DNA of 64,000 nucleotides from positions 62,001-126,000 of the forward strand of contig JAPDRN010000099.1 of assembly GCA_030247855.1 (NCBI GenBank). The letters are read 5' to 3'. The position numbers and the translations under genes were made by a program. Under the pieces are notes generated by a model that was given only the letters and a program-made list of their open reading frames with translations, searched no databases and was not told the DNA's origin. Origin of the DNA: Knufia peltigerae. Taxonomy: Eukaryota; Ascomycota; Eurotiomycetes; Chaetothyriales; Trichomeriaceae. This document shows positions 45,658 through 55,825 of the stretch, piece by piece. Within the stretch, counting starts at the first letter, position 1; every line of letters begins with the position of its first letter.

Positions 45658-47134
45658 TTATGAAATTGGGGTTGCAGGTGCCCTGGCCCCGGCTTGCGTC
45701 CGCATATACATACCGTCAGTCGAATGAGGTGAAGAAGCTATCGACTGTGCGGCTTGTTGCTGAGCGACCAATTCCCTAGCGTAAAATTCCACCAGCATCG
45801 TGCCATAGGCTTCAAGTTCCTCCACCGGAACAGATAATCTGAAGTCGTTGAGGAGCAAGAATTGTAATTCGAGATTGTTGAGTTCCGCTAATGGCAAACC
45901 TCCGACCTAAGAATCACGATTAATTGGGTCGATACAATCTTTCAAAAAGTCTTACCTTAGCGTATCTCGAATTCGTGTAAAACACGTCCGAGAAGAATTT
46001 GCTGGCGCAGGTAACTCCGGCAATGACAAGACGGTGGATATTGTAGCTGTCTACAACAAAAAATTGTGACAAGTCACTAGACATGTCCTGTGCATTCGGT
46101 GAGCCAGGCCCTGGTGGCGCAGCGGGACCGGCGGCAGGGTCACTGATATCGTGATGCTCCTGAGGACTGTCCACACTCAGGGGCATGGGCGAAGGTCCTG
46201 TTGGAATGGAGGTTTCTGGTGCTGTTGCAGGTGAATCGTTAGGTCCCTGCTGAGCTTGTCCCAGTAGTCCTCGATTAACCATATCCGTCATTCGATCGAA
46301 ATAGACGAGGAGACTCAGGAAGACTTCGTAAGTGGTCGGACAGTACTTATGTATCCGGCTCAAATAACTCAAGATAGTTATTCCTGGGACATTCTTGCCG
46401 TGAAAAGCCAACACGCAAGACGCATGAGGGTTCAAATGGCTTTGTTCTTCGGTCAACGGGATAGGTCTATGATGTTCATGTTGTCTGTCATTGGTGGTCG
46501 TGATCTTTGTGAGTAGCCCGGCCACCATCTCGATGATATCTGTGACCGGCATGGAACTGATTTCATATTGTCTTCCAGAGTCCGAAAAAACACTGGACGA
46601 TCGCGGCCCTAGTCTTGGACGTGCTAGATATTCTTCACTCGCAAAGCTGCGAATATGCGACAAGTCTCTGACTTTGATTCGACTCGGAGAGGTCGCTTCG
46701 GAGCCTCCTAAAGATCTCGTGGATCGGTACGTGGGCTGTAGTCGCGGAGAGGGAGGTGAAGCTGCGACAACCAGTCGAGGGTCGCTCGATAAGGGAAAAC
46801 CGGACTGGTCAAAGCCTCGGCTGTGTTGGTTGACATTGTGAGGGTGGTAAGATGCTTGTCTAGAAGCGGAGAAAGGATCGTTGTCTACGGGATGAGAGGT
46901 TGGCGTGGAAGATTCTGGGAAAGGTTCGCGAGCGGTAGGTGTGCTGGAACGGACTGTGGCATCGGTGTCGCCTCGCGGTCTGTTTGTGGTAGAGGTAGAC
47001 GCGCTCCTAGCTCTTGAGGCTTGTGCTGTTGCGCCTGAAGCCTCATCTGGCTCAGGGTTGCTGTCTACCATCATGTGGTGATAGGGATGATGACCCAGTC
47101 CCGGCGCCACTTGGCTTAACACCAACGAGCCCAT
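45658..47134 (-). CDS. Pho80/PREG-like cyclin
   Basis: Two exons, 47134-45956 and 45906-45658 (intron GTAAGA...TAG), give at least 475 aa from the ATG at MGSLVLSQVAPGLG. The C-terminal third is a Pho80-type cyclin box: HASCVLAFHGKNVPGITILSYL, then YEVFLSLLVYFDRM, SYNIHRLVIAGVTCASKFF and, across the splice, YAKVGGLPLAELNNLE. A Pro/Ser-rich insert of about 70 residues interrupts the box, as often in filamentous fungi. The N-terminal 200 residues are disordered. Pho80-type cyclins pair with a Pho85 kinase; in S. cerevisiae and Neurospora (PREG) they repress phosphate-starvation transcription. A further 5' exon is possible: ATGTCTTTG followed by GTAAGT at 47493-47485 could join in frame to an acceptor near 47192. 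Confidence 0.88.
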
Positions 47135-48055
47135 CTCAACCGGTTGTGACAAATGTCTGCCAGCAAAGGTGTTAGCAATACCCAACGTCTAGATGCCCAA
47201 ACAGCGTGCAAAGCAGGATTATTTTTCAGCCCAATTGTCCCCAGCCTGACCGAGACCTGCAGAGGCAGTGCAGCCCGCGCGTAGGACGATCCGACCCACA
47301 TGGGAGGGGTTTGGGCAATTTCGCATGCATGAGGGTGATGAAAGCGCTCGATTCTTGCACCGATATCGATGAGATAGAAGGAGGTGGATGTTTGGGTAGT
47401 GTCGCAGGCATGGTCGGGAGGCGCATCAGGAGCTAGCATGTGCTGATATGAGCGGTGGGGGATGAAATAAAGAGGACTTACCAAAGACATGGCGGAGGGG
47501 TTTGCGATAGTATTGATGAAGTCCCCTTGCGCAAACAATGCTCGAGAATAAAACGATGAGGCCGACGACGACGAACGAGCCGCGATGATTCCGGGGACGA
47601 GGGGTTAAAATAAGTGAGAGGAGCGTAAAAGTGATGTGAGAACAAATGTACAGAAAGAAACACGGGATAGGAAAGTCGCAAGGGCGAATAATCGCCGACA
47701 ACGGGAGTGGGTGGCTTGTGCAATGGATCACGTATCTCTTCGGGGCCTCACCACGCCTTTTCTTCTGTTGGCGTCATTTTGCAGCAGGTGGCTTTATTTT
47801 TAAGTACATGTGCTCATACGTACAGTACAGTACAGCACAGCATCGTTGCAGCAATTCATCCATTCGCCTCCATGTCACAAAGCTATCTGCCCTTCAAGAC
47901 TTCTGCCGACTTCATGCATAGACTGGATCTGCGCATAAGGCACATCTACAGACTGACACACCCAGCTGAATTAAGTCGACCTTCTAGCGACATGACAGTC
48001 TGAAAGCAATGCTAACTCCATCCAGTACGCCAGCCATAATCCGTATTTTCCCCTC
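47135..48055. promoter_or_regulatory. Cyclin upstream region and PRE3 3' region
   Basis: 921 bp. The left 360 bp may hold a 5' exon and a long first intron of the cyclin gene; the rest is promoter and the PRE3 3' UTR. No other gene is seen. Confidence 0.45.
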
Positions 48056-48797
48056 TCAATCCTTTCCTGGTCCTCGATAACCCTGGTCTGGCAGGTACAA
48101 GTGCCGCTGAGCCCCCTTTGCTGTCAATACCACCATTCGAATCACACCGCCTGAACTGCCGTCCCACTTGATGGCTTCACTTAGAGCTTCCTTGACAAAG
48201 TTGACTCCCTCCTCTTCAGTCATGCCTTCTTTCCAGTGTACATCGCAGTAACCATAGATGTATGTTGATCCGGAACCTCCAATAGCATAAGACCCCTTGT
48301 GTAGTGAACCTCCAAGAGGTATTGAGTAGACTTGTCCACCGTTCCGTTTGTCGTATCCGGCAATGATCATACCAGCACTGGATAGAGTCAGCATTATTTT
48401 GGCACCTCCAAAGACGTCAACCTTACCTGAGTTGATCCTTGTTCTCGTAACACAGCTCTTGAAACAGCGCAGCAGCGGTCTGCGTCGTAGGAGGTTCGTT
48501 GTTCATGATCCCATACATGCCCAGATGATATTGCACAATATCAGATACGGCCTGAGTATCGGCTGCAGATCCTGACCGACAGCACCAAATTGTATCATGT
48601 ACTTGGGTGAGTTTGTCTGTCACTCTGTTTGCGATGTATGCTCCTGTGGTCGTTCGACTATCCGCTCCGAGTATAACACCGTCTTTGAAGTTGATAGCCA
48701 TGATGGAGGTTCCCAGATTGACTTCTCCTGCTTTTAGATGGTTCATGTCAACATGAATACCATCTTCACCCAACATGCCCGTGCCAGGGCTGATCAT
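48056..48797 (-). CDS. PRE3: 20S proteasome subunit beta1 (caspase-like activity)
   Basis: Exons 48797-48427 and 48377-48056 give 230 aa. The propeptide is about 29 residues and ends at G-T in VNLGTSIMA, so Thr30 becomes the catalytic N-terminal threonine after self-cleavage. The following blocks [22 protein letters not shown] and [21 protein letters not shown] are diagnostic for beta1 (Pre3/PSMB6). The second exon gives [23 protein letters not shown]. The intron is 49 nt. ECM29, a proteasome-associated factor, lies about 10 kb away. An ACGCGT at 49001-49006 is upstream but may be chance. Confidence 0.96.
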
Positions 48798-49440
48798 GAT
48801 TGCGGAGAGTGGACGAAATGAAGCCGGGCGGTAGAGGTTGTTGCGAGGTCGCTGTAGTGATGAGAATCAGCTCGAGGGAGATTGTAATTCGAATCTATGG
48901 CTATCGGAAAGCAGATTCTGTTCGACGAGATGAGATGAGGAGTGGTGGAAAACAAATGGTAGAACTGACTTGACGAAAAGTGCAGGAAAGGCTCCCAAGA
49001 ACGCGTCTCCAATTCGAGTTGAAGCTCAATTGGCGGAAAAGCTGCAGCAGCAATGACCCAAATTAGCCTCGCCAGCCTTGGGGAGGCTCACCTGGTCCTT
49101 TGCGCCGCAGCCTTGTTTACGCCCCCAAGCATCTTGTAGTCGGCGGCACTACCTGCCTAAAACGCCTCCCGCAGTACTCCTCAGTTGCCTCATCGAAGCC
49201 ACCTCCATCTGTAACCCGTAAATCTGGACATGCAAACATCGCCGACACCTCTTCTTTAAAGAATACCTCCAAGTATCCATAACTCTACGGCGGCTCCTCC
49301 TACGTGCTCGACACCTACGAAAGTCTCCTCCCATCATCCTAATCTCAACACGCATGCCTCCTTAGTCTAGTGGTCTCCATCTCCTCTATACCACTTACTG
49401 CCGTCGAACTTACTGCCTGCGCTTCCTCAATTCAGACACT
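48798..49440. promoter_or_regulatory. Divergent PRE3 / BEM46 promoter region
   Basis: 643 bp between the two start codons. No exact GGTGGCAAA proteasome element was seen. A tRNA-like D-arm string near 49360 was examined and rejected. Confidence 0.5.
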
Positions 49441-50391
49441 ATGAATTCAGTCTTCTCTTACTTGCGAATTCCTCTGTTTGTCTCATCTAGCCTTGCAGCC
49501 CTAGGTAGCAGTCTACTCTATTTCAAACAGAACGACATAATCTATCCTGCAAATCTCCCCGCGGGTGCAAGAACCAACGTCCCAACACCCGACCAATTCA
49601 ACATCACATCGGCCGAGTCGATCAAGTTCCCTACTCCTGATGGGGAGACCCTCCATGCCTATCTCCTTCGACCTCCCAAGTCCCCTGTTCAAAACAATGT
49701 CACGCTGGTTACATTCCATGGAAATGCGGGAAACGTTGGCCATCGTTTACCGATAGGCAAGGTACTGTCCGAGAGCCTGGGATGCCATGTGTTCATGGTC
49801 GAGTATCGAGGCTATGGTCTATCGACTGGCTCTCCAGATGAAGACGGCTTGACCATCGACGGTCAAACAGCCTTGAACTTTGTCCGCAACCATGAAGAGT
49901 TGAGGAAGACGAGTATCGTATTGTATGGCCAAAGCTTGGGTGGTGCATTAGCCATCAAGCTGTTGCAATCAAACGAGCAGGCCGGAGATATTGCTGCAGT
50001 GATTCTCGAGAATACGTTCCTATCCATTCGCAAACTCATCCCCTCAATCATGCCACCAGCAAAATACATTGCAGCCCTGTGCCATCAGCGGTGGAACTCG
50101 GAGGAGAGCATGACCAAGGTGACGGACAAAGACATCCCGGTGCTGTTTCTTTCAGGCCTGAAAGACGAGATCGTACCACCTACAATGATGAAGTCGTTGC
50201 ACGCGGCGTGTCCCACGAAGAAGGTCTGGAAAGAATTCCCGAATGGAGACCACAATTCCACCGTGGCAGAACCTGGCTACTTCGACGCCATCTGGGAGTT
50301 CCTTGTCCAAGAAGTCATGAGAGCATCCCGCCGAAACACCAAACCCTCAAGAGGAGACACTGATGTTCATCGAGAGGAGCTTTGGAGCTGA
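49441..50391 (+). CDS. BEM46/ABHD13-type membrane-anchored alpha/beta hydrolase
   Basis: Single exon, 316 aa. An N-terminal hydrophobic stretch (IPLFVSSSLAALGSSLLYF) fits a signal anchor. The hydrolase core shows the oxyanion block TFHGNAGNVGHR, the nucleophile elbow LYGQSLGGALA (Ser near residue 165), an acid in FLSGLKDEIVPP and the catalytic His in NGDHNST. This arrangement matches fungal Bem46 proteins, which sit at the ER and plasma-membrane periphery and influence polarity and germ-tube growth; the substrate is not known. Its stop codon is only 11 bp from that of ATP11 on the other strand. Confidence 0.92.
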   Translation: MNSVFSYLRIPLFVSSSLAALGSSLLYFKQNDIIYPANLPAGARTNVPTPDQFNITSAESIKFPTPDGETLHAYLLRPPKSPVQNNVTLVTFHGNAGNVGHRLPIGKVLSESLGCHVFMVEYRGYGLSTGSPDEDGLTIDGQTALNFVRNHEELRKTSIVLYGQSLGGALAIKLLQSNEQAGDIAAVILENTFLSIRKLIPSIMPPAKYIAALCHQRWNSEESMTKVTDKDIPVLFLSGLKDEIVPPTMMKSLHAACPTKKVWKEFPNGDHNSTVAEPGYFDAIWEFLVQEVMRASRRNTKPSRGDTDVHREELWS

Positions 50392-50402
50392 AGAGGCAGC
50401 TC

Positions 50403-51589
50403 TCACGATATTCTTTCAGCTTCATCCACCAATTCTTCTAGGTTGAAACCCTGATCACCGTTGCTGAACTTTTGCAGTAATCCCTGGCGTTTCTCGCGGC
50501 CGATACCACCGCCATGACCTTCGTAGTCATAAAATCTTTGCAGACACATCAGCAGCCATCTCCCCTCTTCGACACTGACGCCTCGATTCTCGACCACCGA
50601 ACCAGTGAGCAAGACAAGACCATGGGAATCAGCTAGGTCAAGGTGGTGCGTGACGGTAGTGTGCGGCTGCGCGTATGCCCCATGGACTTTGAAAGCAGCC
50701 AAATGTGTGAAGAGAACCGTACTTGTATGAGTGTTCGACGTGTCAACTTCTGGGCTCGCAGAAGCACCAGCCGGAGGATGAAATCCCCATTGTAGGAAAT
50801 GAATATCTGCCGCAGATCGTTCACCGCCCTCGAATCCTTGAGGTGACTGTTTCACATCACCACTGCCATCTTCGGCCATCGGTCGGGGAAGAGGAAGAAC
50901 AAATTGTGGGTGTGTTCGGGCTGTACGGTAGATACGGTTGTACGTCTCAAGAGGGATAACCGCACACAGGGACAGAGGGTCGTTCGCGTGGCGGAGTCGC
51001 CAGACATATTCCACCTCTTTGCTGGCTAGAGCCGAGACCTTTTCCAGGTCAAGGTATGACGATAATGGCTTGATGCCTGGAGCAGCGGACTTGGGGGCCC
51101 CGGGCAAAGCTTGGTTCTGACTCTGTGCAGAGGAAGCAGACGGCTGCGGCGTCGGGGCAGGCGGCGGTTGTTGCTGGAACACTGGCTGAGCAGGCGTTGG
51201 CGTAGATTGCTCCATAGGAGGCTTCGATGCCGAACGTTTATACTCATTGATCTTTTCGGCGTAGGCTTCCTTCAGAGACGAAATGGATTCGTGACCTTCC
51301 CTGTGATTCAACAGTATTGTTAGTGTCCAATCTATTGTTTGACATCGTCTGCAAACACTTCGTAGGAGAATTTCAGGATTGATGGGCGCGTGGGCAAGGT
51401 TACATACTGTTTGGCCTTCTGATCCAGCTTGTCCTTGTACCTGTCCAGGATCCGACTCGAGTCGCGGTGCGTCGTGACGAAGCGCACATCGTGGACTCGG
51501 GCGTACCGGCGTTGCGACTGCGACCGCAGGAGGATTCCCGCGGAGTTGTGGATCGTCCTGCGCAAGGCGACCGAGTATGGTGCTGCCAT
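50403..51589 (-). CDS. ATP11: F1-ATP synthase assembly factor ATP11
   Basis: Exons 51589-51408 and 51300-50403 (107-nt intron, GTATGT...CAG) give 359 aa. The N-terminus (MAAPYSVALRRTIHNSAGILLRSQSQRRYARV) is Arg/Ser-rich without acids and fits a mitochondrial presequence. The Atp11 domain begins at KPLSSYLDLEKVSALASKEVEYVWRLRH and includes FLQWGFHPP and SSTVLFTHL-like strands. A Pro/Gln/Ser-rich linker lies between. ATP11 binds free F1 beta subunits in the matrix and prevents their aggregation during assembly. The 3' end is convergent and nearly abutting with the BEM46-type gene. Confidence 0.93.
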
Positions 51590-52792
51590 CTTGGAGGACC
51601 TTCACGAAAGCAGAAAAGTAAAAGCGCACGCTCAAAGGATGGGTCTAAACCCGAGAGCACCACACGAGTAGCAGAAGTGGCTGCAAAGGAAACGGTTAGG
51701 GATAGAAAGGATAGAATCGAAGCTTGCGTTCATACGAGTACTATAGAAGATGGCATAAAAAAAAGGCGACTCCGATTGGCCGAGTGCAAAATGTGGAGTT
51801 CTGGAAGTGCTTTGGTATGCTTTGGGCGGATTCTCGTAGAATGGACATCGTTGAAAGAAATAAGGACAGTAAATTGAACTGATGGAAGAGTACAGAATCG
51901 ATAGCCATCAAAGTTTGATAGTAATTAAGAGTGATATTCAGAGCAAAAATGCCAGAACTTCACGAGGAGAGAATATCGATGCCGATAATAAGGCTTTGCC
52001 TTGCATCACAGTACAACAAGTGCAATAGCCAACCCATGAGTTCATTCTAACCCCAAACGCCCCGCTATGCTTTGAAACAAAAGTTAAAAGCCGGATGATC
52101 AAGACGAAGCTGGCCTTCAGATCCAATAATCGTACTGACGAGGTAGATGTGCCCAAACTCTCAAATTGAGATATCGGCTTGCCTCGGTGCGACCTAATTT
52201 GGGATCGACGTTGAGGTCCAGGACTGGGACACCAAAACACCATGTATCCTTCGGATACAGCTTGGGACAAACCATCACCCCCACTATCTTCCGAGGAACG
52301 CTGTCTTCCAAGGAAGAGCCGGATATCGATCTGGTATGCCAAAACCGCTGGACGGATACACGCCGCGTTCATTACATTTCTGACGCCCGAACTTTCGACG
52401 CTTGCTCCATTGGAGTGGACTAACAGAAGAGAGGAAGTCGTTTGAAGCAGAACGTTGCCACCAGAGTTTCATCTGGTTGGATTCGTGCTTTGGAAGTCGA
52501 ATACAATGCGTCAAATGGCCAGATTGAATTTAGATAGCCCAGGTGCTTGTGTTTGCACGAACAGGCTTTTCTTCGTCTGCCGCATGTTCAACAGAATTTG
52601 ATTGCAGTCGACTCTCCAAGTTCCGTTTTCCGCACGAAACGTTCAGGAGTCTGGGTTGATTGTAAGACAATTTGAGCCTGCGCATACAGCTTCGAACCCG
52701 TTATGCTCCACATCTACAGGGCGATCCTCAACACCCAAAGATCAGTCTATTCTTTCATCTCGAAGAGTTTCGTAAAGACTCTGATGCCGGTT
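51590..52792. other. Intergenic region, ATP11 5' side to small membrane protein 3' side
   Basis: 1.2 kb. Both neighbours are on the minus strand. Open frames up to 144 codons (51938-52372) show no domain or coding bias. I see no gene. Confidence 0.5.
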
Positions 52793-53260
52793 CTATCGGC
52801 GAAGAGAGTCGGAAGCATCTCGATAATGGCCGGCAGGTAAATGTTGAGAAGGAGGTCGTTGGGACTGTTTTGCGACTTCGGCAGTAGGTGAAAAAAATAA
52901 ACTCGGAACGTTGGAAAAGGACCGTGGTAGTTTACTCAGATCTTGCATGTCGTGACCAGATTGCATGGCAGGATTCTTTTTGAGATCTGGAAGAGGTGTG
53001 TAGGATATATTGCCGCCTGCGGCACCGTTTTTGGCATCCCGTCTGAATGCTCGGTTGATCGACCATGACATGACGACTCTCCAGGCGATGATAAGGAAGA
53101 GGACAAAGCCCAATACTGCTCCTACCACAATAAAGACAAAGTTGTCTGGAAGATTGGACGACTCTAGGTAAGGGGCGCCCGCTTTCGGGGGGACTGTCGG
53201 CGGAGGGTAATTGAAGCCGCCCGGGAGGGTGGGCAGCTTGCTGTTAGTAGCCGCTACCAT
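52793..53260 (-). CDS. Small single-pass membrane protein, possibly PRM5/YNL058C-like
   Basis: 155 aa in one exon. The N-terminus is short and Pro-rich (LPTLPGGFNYPPPTVPPKAGAPYL). One clear membrane span follows (FVFIVVGAVLGFVLFLIIAW, about 43-63), then a basic cytosolic tail with the blocks NISYTPLPDLKK and NVPSLFFSPTAEV. Short proteins with this layout and the LPSLFFSPTA-type tail are conserved in filamentous ascomycetes and are often named vacuolar membrane protein after yeast YNL058C; the name is by resemblance only. Start at 53260 is the first ATG of the frame that keeps the Pro-rich start. Confidence 0.7.
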   Translation of the reverse strand: MVAATNSKLPTLPGGFNYPPPTVPPKAGAPYLESSNLPDNFVFIVVGAVLGFVLFLIIAWRVVMSWSINRAFRRDAKNGAAGGNISYTPLPDLKKNPAMQSGHDMQDLSKLPRSFSNVPSLFFSPTAEVAKQSQRPPSQHLPAGHYRDASDSLRR

Positions 53261-53819
53261 TGTGTGTAACTGAAATAGGTGTATGGACGAGATAAGGATG
53301 CAGAATATGCAGGCCGGCTGGGTTATGGAAAGGATGAGAGAAAGATCAGACGAGAGTACGTATGGGAGGGATGATGAGGTCTCAGAGGCGCGAGAGTTTG
53401 TTAGTGGCCCCTGCGCCTGGGACGCGGTTATTCTGGGCAAGGAGCACCTGGGCGGGGCAAGCTCCCAGTGAACCAGGGTAAACGCAGCCTCTAACGTGAG
53501 CGATTGTGGCTGAGACCAGGTGCTAACAGCCGTCAAAATTTCCAGAACCAAGGCCTGTAGAGCGCCTATCGTACTCGGGCTAAGCAGCCCTGGTAAGCCC
53601 CCGAGAAGCCCCCGATTATTGTGTCGACGACGCAGTACGCTCACTAGGCTGGGTTTAGTTAGGCCCGGTAATAGCCTTCGCGGGCATCTGGTTAAACCCG
53701 TGATATTCCAGAATTATTTTTCGACAAGAGACACTCCAGACCACCTCAACACGACCAGATCCCGCTGAGGCAGTCGATCTTTTGAATCTCCGTCAATATA
53801 TCCATTCACCTGACCCAAG
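53261..53819. promoter_or_regulatory. Divergent promoter region, membrane protein and FCF1
   Basis: 559 bp between the start codons. No motif stands out. Confidence 0.5.
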
Positions 53820-54643
53820 ATGGGTGTCCAGAAGAAGACTCGCAAATTCGCCCAGGTCAAAAGAATCATTTCACAACGAGACGCTCGCCTCAAAAAGAAT
53901 CAAGACACCAACAAAACTGCAGACAAGAAGAAAAAGGACGACGATGTCATACGAGAAGTGTAGGCGCTCCTCTCCAACTGTTGCATATTTCCACTGACAA
54001 TAGCAAGACCCCAAGTCTCATCGGCACTCTTCTTCCAGTATAACACCGCCCTGGTTCCCCCGTACAGCGTGCTTGTCGACACGAACTTTCTCTCCCACAC
54101 CGTACAGAAAAAGCTCGAGCTGCTACCGACTATGATGGATGCACTTTATGCAAAATGCACACCAATCATCACCGACTGTGTGGTAGGTGCTTGGAACGAG
54201 ATATCAGTCATAACCTCAACTAATCTTGGTTACCGCAGATGGCCGAACTCGAGAAGTTGGGACCCAAATATCGCATTGCCCTCCGTATTGCTCGAGACGA
54301 ACGATGGGAAAGATTAAAGTGTGGACATAAAGGCACGTATGCTGATGACTGCATCGTCGACAGAGTGCAAAGAGACAAGATCTATATCGTTGCTACAAAC
54401 GACAGAGACCTCAAAAGAAGAGTACGCAAAGTGCCGGGTGTCCCCATTATGAGTGTCGCAAGAGGAAAATATGTTATTGAGAGATTACCAGGTAAGCTAA
54501 GATCTTCTGATTTGCAGTTCGGCCCATCGAGGTCATCTTATTCGCAATGTACATTGTGATTATGTCGATACAGTCCCTATGTATCTCGTTTTCATGGCAT
54601 TGTGCAATGCTGACATTTCCCTTTAGACGCACCGGAAAAGTGA
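53820..54643 (+). CDS. FCF1: rRNA-processing endonuclease FCF1/UTP24
   Basis: Exons 53820-53959, 54008-54182, 54239-54491 and 54627-54643 give 194 aa, the expected size. It opens MGVQKKTRKFAQVKR and includes VSSALFFQYNTALVPPYSVLVDTNFLSHTVQ across the first splice. The PIN nuclease acids are in place: D71 in VLVDTNF, ITDCVMAELEKLG, ADDCIVDRV and ATNDRDLKRR. The last exon encodes only five residues before TGA. Fcf1 is the SSU-processome nuclease that cuts pre-rRNA at A1 and A2 in the nucleolus. The first acceptor must be the AAG at 54005-54007; the earlier TAG would break the frame. Confidence 0.95.
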
Positions 54644-54752
54644 TGGAAACAAAACATCGTCACATTACGACACTATTCAAGAAATTTGCAGTCGCATCCA
54701 TTCTGCGGATCCCCAAAGTACAATACATGTCCAACATGGCATTCCACGGTCG

Positions 54753-55079
54753 TCAAGCTCTGACCTTCCACACGGTCCATTCGATCCCCCAGGCAACAAA
54801 TGCTAGCAGCACCGCACTTAGAATGCATAGTGCCAAGATTACTTTACGTCGCAATTGGAATGCCTCGTCAATCTCCTTCTTGGCTAATTTGCGTTGATGG
54901 GAATGGTAGTAGGCATCCTTGCTGTTGGACTGCCCAAATATACCACCTGCGGTTTGGCGGTCGATGAAGAATAACGAGATCAGGAATGACACAAACAGTA
55001 CCGGCGCGACTATGAGTCGAGTGTAGATCGATTCGCGGATGAATTCCTCCGAAACTGTTGTGGCTGTCTTTACAGACAT
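54753..55079 (-). CDS. Small two-span membrane protein of unknown function
   Basis: 108 aa from the ATG MSVKTATTVSEEF. Two hydrophobic spans are clear: LIVAPVLFVSFLISLFFI (about 22-40) and VILALCILSAVLLAFVAWGI (about 80-100). A hydrophilic loop with a basic helix (HQRKLAKKEIDEAFQLRRK) lies between them. The frame stays open upstream to 55214 but with no ATG there. I do not recognise the family. The gene converges on FCF1 with 110 bp between stop codons. Confidence 0.65.
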   Translation of the reverse strand: MSVKTATTVSEEFIRESIYTRLIVAPVLFVSFLISLFFIDRQTAGGIFGQSNSKDAYYHSHQRKLAKKEIDEAFQLRRKVILALCILSAVLLAFVAWGIEWTVWKVRA

Positions 55080-55825
55080 CACTCTGGATCGGTCGGTATC
55101 GTCGGCAGAAATGTTGGCCACCTCATAGGGTTCGAGACAGGCGTACAAGGACGAATATGATCCTTCCGCCTTGAGCGATAGGGTTTCTGGACTGCTGAAG
55201 TGATGTTGAGGCAAGAATTTGTGGTTATACTTGGTTGAATTGACGTTGTCTACCGAGGAGAAGAGTCGTTTGCTTAGTCACTAAGAGTGTGATGTCAGTC
55301 GTCAGACTCGCCAAAAGTGCTTTTGCGACACATCTACGCACGTTTGCCGGTGTTACTGCGGAATGATGCGGCTTTATGCCTGTAGCACAGACAAAGAGTA
55401 TCTCTCCCATTTTGAAAGTCTCGAAAGCCAGATACGTCAGGTTATATATCAGTATCTTGGGCATGGGGCTCATGTTGCACCTGGTCGGATGCTTTAGCGA
55501 TTGGCTTGGACTTGACCCACTGGGGCGTTGAATCCGTGCTCCCGTCCAAATTTGGTAGTATTGTATTATATCTGCCTGGCTCGCCAATTTCGGATCATCA
55601 CTAAAAGGTGTTGCCGGATAGGGCTGCGCACATATGACTGTGTTTACTAAGGACGAGAATTGCTGTGGCATCTGGCGATGATTAACCACATGACGACTTT
55701 TGTAGCCACCGTGGGCAAACAATTTGAATAGTCCCATTCCATTTTGGATTTCTCTATACCAAACGATCATCATTACATTCCCACGCCGCCCTCGTAGTAC
55801 TCGTTCAAAACTGAGCATCTCAATC
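55080..55825. other. Interval between HIS1 and the small membrane protein
   Basis: 746 bp on the 3' side of HIS1. A 197-codon minus-strand frame (55818-55225) starts just after the HIS1 stop. It has no recognised domain, and I treat it as probably non-coding. Confidence 0.45.

Noticed and set aside
49001..49006. ACGCGT upstream of PRE3 as a cell-cycle element
   Set aside because: A six-base motif is expected about 15 times in 64 kb by chance and there is no second copy or known reason for S-phase control.
49356..49435. tRNA-like D-arm string (TTAGTCTAGTGGT) upstream of the BEM46-type gene
   Set aside because: It resembles an A box, but no GGTTCGAAYCC-type B box, anticodon arm or closing acceptor stem follows at the right distance.
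51938..52372. 144-codon minus-strand frame between ATP11 and the small membrane protein
   Set aside because: No domain, no splice-supported extension and no coding bias; consistent with chance in a 1.2-kb spacer.
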